In this document: positions 35,062 through 47,167 of the stretch, piece by piece | Position numbering within the stretch: position 1 is the stretch's first letter | How the letters are laid out: each line of letters starts with the position of its first letter | Assembly: GCF_964340395.1 (NCBI RefSeq) | Contig: NC_135562.1 | Span: forward strand, 23,146,173-23,210,172 | Direction: 5' to 3' | DNA length: 64,000 nucleotides | Origin: Glandiceps talaboti | Taxonomy: Eukaryota; Hemichordata; Enteropneusta; Spengelidae | Position numbers and translations under genes: made by a program | The notes under the pieces: generated by a model | The model's input: only the letters and a program-made list of their open reading frames with translations | Told to the model about the DNA's origin: nothing | The model's database searches: none

Positions 35062-35505
35062 GAAGATGAATTGAGAGGGTAGGGGAGGGGAGAGGGGAGT
35101 GCATACAAGATGAATTGAGAGGGTAGGGGATGGGAGAGGGGAGTGCATACAAAATGAATTGAGAGGGTAGGGGAGGGGAGAGGGGAGTGCATACAAGATG
35201 AATTGAGAGGGTAGGGGAGGGGAGAGGGGAGTGCATACAAGATGAATTGAGAGGGTAGGGGAGGGGAGAGGGGAGTGCATACAAGATGAATTGAGAGGGT
35301 AGGGGAGGGGAGAGGGGAGTGCATACAAGATGAATTGAGAGGGTAGGGGATGGGAGAGGGGAGTGCATACAAGATGAATTGAGCGGGTAGGGGATGGGAG
35401 AGAAGAGTGCATACAAGATGAATTGAGAGGGTAGGGGAGGGGAGAGGGGAGTGCATACAAGATGAATTGAGAGGGGAGGGGAGGGGAGAGGAGAGGGGAG
35501 TGCAT
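35062..35505 (+). repeat. G-rich minisatellite, 44-bp unit, 10 copies, each with a G-quadruplex motif
   Basis: The unit is gatgaattgagagggtaggg followed by gaggggagaggggagtgcat and acaa. The core has four G-runs (GGG, GGGG, GGGG, GGGG) separated by 1-3 bases, satisfying the canonical intramolecular G-quadruplex pattern on the plus strand. Two or three units carry a gatggg variant that keeps the pattern. The minus strand is open in all frames (Pro/Ser/Leu-rich), a by-product. The last unit runs into a longer purine tract at 35471-35500. Confidence 0.93.
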
Positions 35506-35885
35506 GGAGAGATCAAAAGGGAGAGTGGAAATTTGAAATGAAACAACGGATAGGAAAGAGAAAGAAAGAAATGTCTGAAAAAACCATACTAACGGGACAG
35601 CCAAATGTACTCCCGCCCGTTAAAAATCGTTTAGAATGAGTCATTGTTAAAAATCAATATTAAAAAGCATTATAAAAAATACAAATATATGCATTATGTC
35701 AGGTATTTAAATTACAAACCCTTATTTTATTCCCAGACTGGAGTTCATTGCAGTCTAATATTATGTGTTTTTGTCAGTCATAAGGTGATGTGTTGATATC
35801 AGGCATCATTGTGTATAATACCGAGTCGAGCATTTATATCAAATTTATATTCGTTGACAGACAATAAGAACAAATAATGTCGTAT
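35506..35885. other. Unique non-coding DNA
   Basis: No gene or element was recognised between the G-rich array and the following 28-bp array. The first ~90 bases are purine-rich. Confidence 0.4.
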
Positions 35886-35888
35886 GCC

Positions 35889-36500
35889 TGGTTTCTCAGG
35901 TAAGTTTGGTGTGCCTTGGTTTCTCAGATAAGTTTGGTGTGCCTTGGTTTCTCAGGTAAGTTTGGTGTGCCTTGGTTTCTCAGGTAAGTTTGGTGTGCCT
36001 TGGTTCTCAGGTAAGTTTGGTGTGCCTTGGTTTCTCAGGTAAGTTTGGTGTGCCTTGGTTTCTCAGGTAAGTTTGGTGTGCCTTGGTTTCTCAGATAAGT
36101 TTGGTGTGCCTTGGTTCTCAGGTAAGTTTGGTGTGCCTTGGTTTCTCAGGTAAGTTTGGTGTGCCTTGGTTTCTCAGGTAAGTTTGGTGTGCCTTGGTTT
36201 CTCAGATAAGTTTGGTGTGCCTTGGTTTCTCAGGTAAGTTTGGTGTGCATTGGTTTCTCAGGTAGGTTTGGTGTGCCTTGGTTTCTCAGGTAGGTTTGCT
36301 GTGCATTGGTTTCTCAGGTAAGTTTGGTGTGCATTGGTTTCTCAGGTAAGTTTGGTGTGCCTTGGTTTCTCAGGTAAGTTTGGTGTGCATTGGTTTCTCA
36401 GGTAGGTTTGGTGTGCCTTGGTTTCTCAGGTAGGTTTGCTGTGCATTGGTTTCTCAGGTAAGTTTGGTTTGCCTTGGTTTCTCAGGTAGGCTTGGTGTTA
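35889..36500 (+). repeat. Minisatellite, 28-bp unit, 22 copies, each a CAG|GTAAGT splice-site doublet
   Basis: The unit is ggtttctcaggtaagtttgg followed by tgtgcctt. By hand count, 14 of 22 units carry a perfect tttctcag|gtaagt or ttctcag|gtaagt junction. Five carry gtaggt and three carry cagataag. This is a pyrimidine-ended 3' splice site directly abutting a consensus 5' splice site, the definition of a recursive (zero-length exon) splice site. Copies are very similar, so the array is young. No flanking exon was identified. Confidence 0.93.
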
Positions 36501-36811
36501 ACAACCTGAATACATTCCAAATACTCACTATCATCATCATTCGACATTGATCCAACAAAAGTTGCATCAACTGCATATTTCTCGATCATTGCGTCCTTAG
36601 TATCCCATGCCAAATCATTTCTATAAAATATAAAACGAACTTGCTACTATACAATCCTGTGCTGCACATAGTAAGCTTAACTGTTACATGTGATGGTGTC
36701 AAATACTTCACATCTAGTGCGTACAGACACAGACGTACACACAGACACAGACACAGACACAGACACAGACACAGACACAGACGGACAGACATACAGGCAT
36801 ACAGACAGACA

Positions 36812-36854
<43 letters not shown>

Positions 36855-37480
36855 CTGTTGGTGTATATATATATTGTCTGTTTTTTTGTGAGTACGATAA
36901 CACAGAGATGAAAAGACATGCAGATATAATTGGTGCAGTTCAAATGAACTGATGGCCGAGTAGATTGTAGATTGTTATATAGTTTTGCATTAATAGAGAT
37001 ACGATATTACATGTACACATATCTGTAAGGTACACCTGTAGTATCGGACAGTCATCGTATAGCTTATATTGATTTGGTTGTAGTAAATGACGTTTCATAC
37101 ATATTGTTGCGTGAGTCGAACAATTACGGTACAACCTCGTTGTCACAACACATCAATTGTTAAGTCGTATTCTAGTAAAGTCCAATAAAAGTAGAAAATT
37201 ACGTTCCCTGGGGACAGACTAAATTCCCTGGGGATAGACTAAGTTCCCTGGGGATATACTTAATTCTCTATATGTGTGTCCATAAATCAGCCATACAATA
37301 GAATGGAATGGAATGGAAGAGATGATATCAGAGACAAGATAAGGTTTCACTTTCAGGAATGTCGCAGAGCTTACCTCAATTTCAGTTATCAGGTTTTACT
37401 AATCTAGTAGATAGATTTATCATTTTACTCCTAGTACAGTTCCAACAATCTCATGGTTATACTCTGTCATATTTTACTAA
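36501..37480. other. Unique DNA with a (CAGACA)n(CA)n microsatellite
   Basis: A cagaca/gacagaca tract followed by a CA run occupies about 36725-36852. Three tandem copies of tccctggggatagactaaat-like text lie at 37204-37262. Otherwise nothing was recognised. Open frames here are generated by the microsatellite. Confidence 0.6.
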
Positions 37481-40400
37481 TCTAGTAGATAATATCATAA
37501 TGTAACAGTGTATACCATCATAATCTATATCATAATATAACAGTGTATACCATCATAATCTATATCATAATATAACAGTGTATACCATCATAATCTATAT
37601 CATAATATAACAGTGTATACCATCATAATCTATATCATAATATAACAGTGTATACCATCATAATCTATATCATAATATAACAGTGTATACCATCATAATC
37701 TATATCATAATATAACAGTGTATACCATCATAATCTATATCATAATGTAACAGTGTATACCATCATAATCTATATCATAATATAACAGTGTATACCATCA
37801 TAATCTATATCATAATGTAACAGTGTATACCATCATAATCTATATCATAATATAACAGTGTATACCATCATGATCTATATCATATTGTAACAGTGTATAC
37901 CATCATAATCTATATCATAATATAACAGTGTATACCATCATAATATATATCATAATGTAACAGTGTATACCATCATAATCTATATCATAATGTAACAGTG
38001 TATACCATCATAGTCTATATCATAGTATAACAGTGTATACCATCATAATCTATATCATAGTATAACAGTGTATCCCATTATAGTCTATATCATAGTATAA
38101 CAGTGTATTCTATCATAGTCTATATCATAGTATAACAGTGTATACAACAAAGTCTATATCATAGTATAACAGTGTATACCATCATAGTGTACATCATAAT
38201 ATAACAGTATATCCCATCGTAGTCTATATCATAGTATAACAGTGTATACCAACATAGTCTATATCATAGTATAATAGTGTATACCATCATAGTCTATATC
38301 ATAGTATAACAGTGTATCCTATCATAGTCTATATCATAGTATAACAGTGTATCCTATCATAGTCTATATCATAGTATAAGTGTATACCATCATAGTCTAT
38401 ATCATAGTATAACAGTGTATCCTATCATAGAATATATCATAGTATAACAGTGTATCCTATCATAGTCTACATCATAGTATAACAGTGTATACCATCATAG
38501 TCTACATCATAGTATAACAGTGTATCCTATCATAGTCTATATCATAGTATAACAGTGTATCCTGTCATAGTGTATATCATAGTATAACAGTGTAAACCAA
38601 AATAGTCTATATCATAGTATAACAGTGTATCCTATCATAGTCTATATCATAGTATAACAGTGTATACCATCATAGTCTACATCATAGTATAACAGTGTAT
38701 CCTATCATAGTCTATATCATAGTATAACAGTGTATCCTGTCATAGTGTATATCATAGTATAACAGTGTATATCATCATAGTCTATATCATAGTATAACAG
38801 TGTATCCTATCATAATCTATATCATAGTATAACAGTGTATACCATCATAGTCTATATCATAGTATAACAGTGTATCCCATCATAATCTATATCATAGTAT
38901 AACAGTGTATACCATCATAATCTATATCATAGTATAACAGTGTATCCTATCACAATCTATATCATATAACAGTGTATACCATCATAGTCTATATCATAGT
39001 ATAACAGTGTATACCATCATAGTCTATATCATAGTATAACAGTGTATACCATCATAGTCTATATCATAGTATAACAGTGTATCCTATCATAGTCTATATC
39101 ATAGTATAACAGTGTATACCATCATAGTCTATATCATAGTATAACAGTGTATACCAACATAGTCTATATCATAGTATAACAGTGTATACCATCATAGTCT
39201 ATATCATAGTATAACAGTGTATACCATCATAGTCTATATCATAGTATAACAGTGTATACCATCATAGTCTATATCATAGTATAACAGTGTATCCTATCAT
39301 AGTCTATATCATAGTATAACAGTGTATACCATCATAGTCTATATCATAGTATAACAGTGTATACCAACATAGTCTATATCATAGTATAACAGTGTATGCC
39401 ATCATAATCTATATCATAGTATAACAGTGTATACCATCATAGTCTATATCATAGTATAACAGTGTATACCATCATAATCTATATCATAGTATAACAGTGT
39501 ATCCCATCATAATCTATATCATAGTATAACAGTGTATACCATCATAATCTATATCATAGTATAACAGTGTATCCTATCACAATCTATATCATAGTATAAC
39601 AGTGTATACCATCATAGTCTATATCATAGTATAACAGTGTATACCATCATAGTCTATATCATAGTATAACAGTGTATCCTATCATAGTCTATATCATAGT
39701 ATAACAGTGTATACCAACATAGTCTATATCATAGTATAACAGTGTATCCTATCATAGTCTATATCATAGTATAACAGTGTATCCTATCATAGTCTATATC
39801 ATAGTATAACAGTGTATACCAACATAGTCTATATCATAGTATAACAGTGTATCCTATCATAGTCTATATCATAGTATAACAGTGTATACCAACATAGTCT
39901 ATATCATAGTATAACAGTGTATCCTATCATAATCTATATCATAGTATAACAGTATATCCCATCGTAGTCTATATCATAGTATAACAGTGTATCCTATCAT
40001 AGTCTATATCATAGTATAACAGTGTATCCTATCATAGTCTATATCATAGTATAACAGTGTATCCTATCATAGTCTATATCATAGTATAACAGTGTATCCT
40101 ATCATAGTCTATATCATAGTATAACAGTGTATCCTATCATAGTCTATATCATAGTATAACAGTGTATACCAACATAGTCTATATCATAGTATAACAGTGT
40201 ATCCTATCATAGTCTATATCATAGTATAACAGTGTATACCAACATAGTCTACATCATAGTATAACAGTGTATCCTATCATAGTCTATATCATAGTATAAC
40301 AGTGTATCCTATCATAGTCTATATCATAGTATAACAGTGTATACCAACATAGTCTATATCATAGTATAACAGTGTATCCTATCATAGTCTATATCATAGT

Positions 40401-40765
40401 ATAACAGTGTATCCTATCATAGTCTACATCATAGTATAACAGTGTATCCTATCATAGTCTATATCATAGTATAACAGTGTATCCTATCATAGTCTATATC
40501 ATAGTATAACTGTGTATACCAACATAGTCTATATCATAGTATAACAGTGTATCCTATCATAGTCTATATCATAGTATAACAGTGTAAACCATCATAGTCT
40601 ACATCATAGTATAACAGTGTATCCTATCACAATCTATATCATAGTATAACAGTGTATGCTATCATAGTCTATATCATAGTATAACAGTGTATCCTATCAC
40701 AATCTATATCATAATATAACAGTGTATACCATCATAGTCTATATCATAGTATAACAGTGAACCAC
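37480..40765 (+). repeat. Minisatellite, 35-bp unit, about 94 copies
   Basis: The unit is ataacagtgtataccatcat followed by agtctatatcatagt. In the left ~550 bp the units read cataatctatatcataatat and are almost identical. From about 38000 they read catagtctatatcatagtat, with alternating tatacc and tatcct variants that often form dimers. The 35-bp period keeps no frame open for long. The boundary between the two subfamilies is sharp. Confidence 0.95.
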
Positions 40766-41718
40766 TTACCTTAACACATACAACAATCTTCGAAGAACAA
40801 ATTTCACTAGAATTGAAAAGAAACCTGTGCATTTTGTGCTCAAACTCACAGAATGCGGAATGGGGAAAACAAAGAAAGTCAAATTTGTCGAGAAAGGTAT
40901 TGGTTGTATAGTATGACATATTGATTTTAAACGTGGTATTCATTAAAGATTCTCATAGAAGTGAATCGGAAGTTTGTTTTAGAATGCATATAGTGAAATA
41001 AGAGGAATTTAATCGGGAAATGTCTTTTTATTTTCAATAACTTTCATCTGTGTATGATCGATAATGATCATGACAATAACAGGTTGCCACATAGTAACTA
41101 ACACCTGCAAACCAACGATGTGCCTCTCTTTCCCAATTCTGCTATTAGCGGAGCGTGGCACTAAATTATGCTGTTTTGCATATGAATAAATAAAGGTAAA
41201 ATTGCCAGGCAACTGTCATACATTTCACTCACTGGGCTTTTTTCATATGCAAATGCATTCTAATTCCCACTGACACGGACCCTGCATAAATATACGTCAC
41301 TTAAAACACGGCCTAGCTTCATATCCGTTTTATGACCAAACAAAAGACCGTGGCAGGAAACCCATTTCTCGCGAAATTGCAGATCCGGTTTTAATATGTG
41401 GACTGTACATTGGTTTGAAATGAACAAATATTATGGCTGAATAGCACCTACATAATGACTTAAGTTCTCGCATTTGTCGATAAAATGGAAAGCTACAAAT
41501 TGCAGTATATTTACAATGTCGTTTTTGTAAGACTAAGACAATTTTACGTGGTTGCTTTCACGTCATCATCTCCAGAATGATTCAGCATTCTATTGTTACA
41601 GCCAGTCAATTGAAATATCAAACAGTCTCTAAAAATCCAATGTTATAGTAAAAAGGGATGTACAGCTTTACCCCCTAATCCGTCAAGAGATTACGAGGAA
41701 CTTAAGGAATTTAAGATG
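40766..41718. other. Unique non-coding DNA
   Basis: No gene was recognised. Unassigned minus-strand open frames at 40704-40943 and 41009-41212 show no domain. An ATGCAAAT octamer occurs at about 41246, a POU-factor consensus, without other promoter evidence. Confidence 0.4.

Positions 41719-41806
<88 letters not shown>
41719..41806. repeat. (CA)n(TA)n compound microsatellite
   Basis: A CA run passes directly into a TA run and then a T-run. Confidence 0.96.
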
Positions 41807-41814
<8 letters not shown>

Positions 41815-41922
41815 TATTTAGTATATATGGTGTGAAATATACTTGTACATATAGAAATTTAAAATATACATAGACTTCTATAATAAACGTGTATATGTAG
41901 AATTCTATTATAAACGTGTAAT

Positions 41923-41923
41923 G

Positions 41924-42006
<83 letters not shown>

Positions 42007-42009
42007 TAC

Positions 42010-42058
<49 letters not shown>

Positions 42059-42060
42059 AT
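41923..42060. repeat. (AAT)n(ATT)n inverted trinucleotide microsatellite
   Basis: About 13 AAT units are followed by about 32 ATT units, so the left part can pair with the right as a hairpin. It is flanked on the left by two copies of the ataaacgtgta/gaattctat sequence that forms the minisatellite starting 200 bases to the right. This implies that the trinucleotide expanded inside or beside that array. Confidence 0.93.
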
Positions 42061-42264
42061 CATTTATTGTTTAAAGACCACTACACAAGCATGTCTCAGC
42101 TGTCTGAACATTACAAAATGAGAAAGACTAGCAAAAGAGCAACAGCAACTAAAATCTAGCATAAGAACACAGTGAATAGTTTAAAAGCGTCTCTAAAAAC
42201 AAAATCGAATTTAAAAATTAGCAATCAATTTAAAAACATCAGCAATAGCATTGTCGGAAAATAT

Positions 42265-43147
42265 ACGGTACAATTCTATGATAAACTTTTATAGGTAGAA
42301 TTCTATATAAAAAAACGTGTATCGATAGAATTCTATGATAAACTTGTATAGGTAGAATTCTATAATAAACTTGTACAGGCAGAATTCTATAATAAACATG
42401 TAAAAGTAGAATTCTATAATAAACATGTAAAGGTAGAATTCTATAATAAACATGTATAGGTAGAATTCTATAATAAACATATATAGGTAGAATTCTATAA
42501 TAAACATATATAGGTAGAATTCTATAATAAACATGTAAAGGTAGAATTCTATAATAAACATATATAGGTAGAATTCTATAATAAACATATATAGGTAGAA
42601 TTCTATAATAAACATGTATAGGTAGAATTCTATAATAAACATGTATAGGTAGAATTCTATAATAAACATGTATGGGTAGAATTCTATAATAAACATGTAT
42701 AGGTAGAATTCTATAATAAACATGTATAGGTAGAATTCTATAATAAACATATATAGGTAGAATTCTATAATAAACATGTAAAAGTAGAATTCTATAATAA
42801 ACATATATAGGTAGAATTCTATAATAAACATATATAGGTAGAATTCTATAATAAACATATATAGGTAGAATTCTATAATAAACATGTATGGGTAGAATTC
42901 TATAATAAACATGTATAGGTAGAATTCTATAATAAACATGTAAAGGTAGAATTCTATAATAAACACATAGGTAGAATTCTATAATAAACATGTATGGGTA
43001 GAATTCTATAATAAACATGTATAGGTAGAATTCTATAATAAACACATATAGGTAGAATTCTATAATAAACATATATAGGTAGAATTCTATAATAAACATG
43101 TATGGGTAGAATTCTATAATAAACATGTATAGGTAGAATTCTATAGT
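42265..43147 (+). repeat. Minisatellite, 27-bp unit, about 32 copies, with GAATTC and AATAAA in each unit
   Basis: The unit is ggtagaattctataataaac followed by atgtata. Every standard unit has a GAATTC hexamer and an AATAAA hexamer. Variants affect mainly the last seven bases (atatata, atgtaaa, atgtatg). The nine-codon period leaves a 311-codon frame open on the minus strand and a second 225-codon frame in another phase, both artefacts. Two outlying units lie at about 41875-41920. Confidence 0.95.
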
Positions 43148-44019
43148 ATTATATGACGATATAAAGATGTACAAGTATGACAGTATGTTTGTTGTTATTC
43201 ACTCTACCTAAGCTATAAGAAGTGACACATTGCACCATATGTGAGTATTTCACCATAGACAAAACAAGCCTTTATGGGTGCCTATCAGACAAGACAACTC
43301 ATACATAACTGTCATGATTTGTGGCAAAGGTTTATTTCAGCATTACGTCATCTTGTGTGACACGTACGTCACAGTGAATTTCAGTGAATATCAAAATGCA
43401 CCATTCATCTCGTTCAAAGAAGGACATGATCTCTATAATTGAACAGGTGGCCGGTCACAACAATTAACAACATATGACATATGTCTCATACAGTGGAACA
43501 CGCCTGGGAAATGTCCATGTTCATTGTTTTTCATTTCAATTATAAAAAAAAAAACACGGAAATAAGTCAGTGTTGGTGATGATGATTGTTCAAATGCATT
43601 TGTCGACGTCACCACGTTTCTGATCTCATTTGTCGGATGTTATGGAGATACTAAATTTGGAATGTCTTCACTTCTCAAAGACTTCACATAATGGTATACA
43701 GAGCTGTTTTAAATCATATATTGTGTACAGTTAGTTACAGGTGCATTTCGATTACTATAAACCTACATGTGACTGCCAGTGCCGTAGAAATTGGATTGGT
43801 CTTTGTCATCAATGGTCACGGTATAAACTGGTGACGTCATCAACTCAGTTCTGATGGCATCGACTTATACACTTATGACATCAGCCAACATGTCTTTCAT
43901 TGTAGTGTTCTTTAATATCTTTGTTACACTTATATATACAGAAATATCGTGTGTAATAAAGGTATATCTGATCTTAATATAGTCACTACCTTTCTATGGC
44001 CAAATATGCTGAAAAGTGT

Positions 44020-44025
<6 letters not shown>
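43148..44025. other. Unique non-coding DNA
   Basis: No exon, RNA gene or mobile element was recognised. The segment at 43800-43880 contains gtgacgtcatcaactca-type text (a CRE-like tgacgtca), as in several other places in the window. Confidence 0.4.

Positions 44026-44026
<1 letters not shown>

Positions 44027-44109
<83 letters not shown>
44027..44109. repeat. (TA)n microsatellite
   Basis: A pure TA run of about 41 units. Confidence 0.97.
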
Positions 44110-44112
<3 letters not shown>

Positions 44113-45937
44113 CATCATCCCAATGTCTATGATACTATGAATGTGTATACCAAATCGATGGTATTCTCCTTATACACGAGAACACAACATATGAAGACAA
44201 ACCCATCGTTGGTGTCTTCAGAGGACAAAGTGGAATAAATCTGTGACAGTGAGTCAATATTGATTTCCGATGTCTATCCATTGCCATTAACTACATGTAC
44301 ACTGCGTGTTTATGTCTTTTAGTGGAACTTTTTATCATACCACTAGTTTGTAGCCAACAATTAAACTCGCCTTATTTTTTCACACGCTAGACATGAAACG
44401 CATATAACGAGTGAGTAATGTGTAGTCATCTAAAGGCCACATAAATTATAAGTGTGTAATGTGCAGCCATCTGGTCAAGAGACCGTATAGTTTGACCATC
44501 TGTTGCGCCAAATCAGTCCAAGACATTGTGGTCACTTCTTTTGTGTTACAAATATATTGTTACTCATTTCAAAGGGCGACTTATTCCTTTGGAGGTCGTC
44601 TCACTTCCCTTGCCTTTAAAAGTCATTGATAGCATCTTTTCTTTTGTTGTCTGTTCAACAAGACAAGGTGTCATCACCCTTATGGACAAGGTGCTAAACG
44701 CACCTAAACGCATTGGCGTTGACAGTTCATTCAACTTTGTCTTCACACGGTACCCATCTCTGAGTCAGTATTCAAGACAGAAGCCACTTCATAGTGTTGT
44801 CTATAAATATCAACAACCAGTGTATGAAAGTCACTGTCAAGTTTCAGGAACAGTAATTTGGCCGGAGGGTAAACATAACGTCTGCGGGAAGTAGTTTCGG
44901 AAATGAGCATGCGTGACATGAATACTACAATGTACGAAGTAAACAACACTAGGTGAAAACAGGCGGAAATAGATAAACCAGCGTTGTAACAGTTGAGGGT
45001 TATAGTAGAACACTCATTTTTAGGCGTTGATAAAATTGAATACCGTTGTCGTCTTTTTTCTGTTGCGAAATTGCGTTTGTGGCCGGATCATCATTTTCCT
45101 CACCAATATGATTGCTGATAATTGAATGAAAGGAAAGCAATTATTGACGTATTCACAAATAATTTAAAAAGAAAAGAGTTCTCAGGAAAAACAGACTCAT
45201 CAAAAGATTCATCTGCAAAGGGGACTATAGTTTGTTTTCTAATCCTGACGAATTGGTAGTTGATTAATTGATTTTGAGTAAACATGGATATCTTATTTTA
45301 TTCATTTGTTTCAGTACTATTATCCTGTGTGAATATGACATCCTTCCCTGCTGTACATGTCATGTTGAAATTTACGTTTTACAATAAAAAGTTAGGCTGA
45401 ATAGTTGTGTACGTAAGGATAACATTTATTTTACCTCAGCGCACAAGGTCTGAGATTTGACGCATAAAAGAATCACCCTCCGTTATGCATGGCTAGCAAT
45501 GCCTAACAACTGATTATCTACCATATAGTTATTGCAGGGTTGCTGCTGACAATTACCATTAAATTGTATCTTTTAGTTCATCTTGTGGATAATGTGTATT
45601 GAAAGAGATGTCGTCGACATAGCTGTTCTAAGTGTACGTCAGTTTTCAACGAGAATGTTTTGCCATGGAACATCTGTGTTCACACTTGAGATAGCCATCT
45701 GTTGTCTTAAAGCTTTTGTTTCAAACCTATAAAGATTCAATTATGACGAACAAATGGGTGTTCTGGTCGTAATTGCAACACTTTATGTCTATTAATTGTG
45801 TTAAAACAATAACTAGACTCTATCAACGTGTTTGTAGACACAGGTGGTTGTAACAGCTATATCGCCTTGATCTAATCACATCAAATAAACTAACACAAAT
45901 CGAAGTGAGCAAAATTCGATATGAATGCTAACAAAGT
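44110..45937. other. Unique DNA with unassigned open frames
   Basis: A plus-strand open frame at 44526-44894 (122 codons) and a minus-strand frame at 45285-45100 are the longest non-repeat frames here. I recognise no domain in either, and neither has clearly paired splice sites. No RNA gene was seen. Confidence 0.35.
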
Positions 45938-46320
45938 TTACAACTTCCGACACCAGACTGTGAACAAATAGAACCTGTTACAAACAGGGAAAGTAAACAA
46001 CTGAATTGGATTAATAATACTTGGCTCAGCATGTTGGAACAACAGAGACTTGCATTACATGCCATGGTTTGATAAGAACAGTTTTATGGCTTCTTTATGT
46101 CTACATGAAATGCCAGGGGAACTGGAAATGTGCGTCTGAACCTGAACTAGTATACGTATGTAAAGTGTCCATAAAACCGGTCTGATCAGATGATAGAATG
46201 TAATACAAGTCTCTGTACTTTCAATCTGAGGTGTTAAGTGTTATTAATCCAATTCAGTTGTTTACTTTCCCTGTTTGTAACAGGTTACGTTCGTCCACGG
46301 TCTGGCATCTGCAGTTGTAA
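45938..46320. mobile_element. 383-bp foldback element (long imperfect palindrome)
   Basis: The left half starts ttacaacttccgacaccaga and runs through aacctgttacaaacagggaa and actgaattggattaataata. The right half is its reverse complement over most of the length, starting at the mirror string ttacaactgcagatgccaga. Complementarity continues inward (agagacttgcattaca with tgtaatacaagtctct). It can fold into one hairpin with a central loop around 46100-46150. There is no coding sequence. A decayed foldback MITE is the best explanation. Confidence 0.75.
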
Positions 46321-47165
46321 TAAATGTTTATTTGGCAACGATACTGACCCTCAACTACTACTGTTCGGCCCATCATAAAGGCATTAATAGGGTTATTATT
46401 GATCGCAACACTGGAGCGTCAAATTAAACCACCAATTACAGATATGTAATATCATTTTGGTAAGCGTAAATAATCTGCCAATGATGTCAACAGCATGTGT
46501 TTGGATTTTCCTACAGATAACCTATATTAATAATATAAGTATATGAAACAGTCAAGGTATATTCTGCCAAGTTAAATGTTAATTCCTGGACTGTTTGATA
46601 GTTAGCATTCACACTCCACCAAACATTGTCACTATGATAACATTGACTGATAGATATCCTGACCTACTATCCACATGACCTAGACTGTATCTATTGTTTA
46701 CTTGCAGAAATATTCTTATTAATACTTACGGTTTCACACCTCTAAAGTTCTCTCATAAGTCTATACATCATGGGGGTCTAAGGGGAGACTGTCCCTGTTT
46801 CATTACTGTTACCAACTGCAATATAGTTGGTGGATCAAACTTGTGGATATCACTCCAGACATGCTGCTAATCTCTCACACTCCCATTCCTTTTGTCTACC
46901 TGACTTGTTTAATAAAACATCACTTCCAGGAGATCTAAATTTTCTTATACCCAAAATTTTCCTGCCTTGACTTACAGACTCGTGGTGTTTCTGGTTACTG
47001 ATAGGTCAGTGACAGTGTCAATCAACTTGGGTGGTATGGTATCAAACAATTTATCAAGTGACTGTTAACTTGTGAACGTTACCATAAAACAATTGTGATA
47101 CTATTACTAGTGATAGTAGAAGGAGTTATTGTTCTCAATTTTAATTCGTATTCAACTAATGTACT
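46321..47165. other. Unique non-coding DNA
   Basis: No gene or element was recognised between the foldback element and the 24-bp array. Confidence 0.4.
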
Positions 47166-47167
47166 GT

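Noticed and set aside
41719-42060. Possible replication origin or matrix-attachment region because of AT-rich unwinding tracts
   Set aside because: AT-rich microsatellites are everywhere in this window. Nothing specific supports an origin here.
42239-43174. 311-codon minus-strand frame with a nine-residue Tyr/Ile repeat
   Set aside because: The 27-bp unit is open in two minus-strand phases. No signal peptide or start context sets one apart.
44526-44894. 122-codon plus-strand open frame
   Set aside because: No domain, codon bias or splice context was recognised. It is kept only as part of the unassigned interval.
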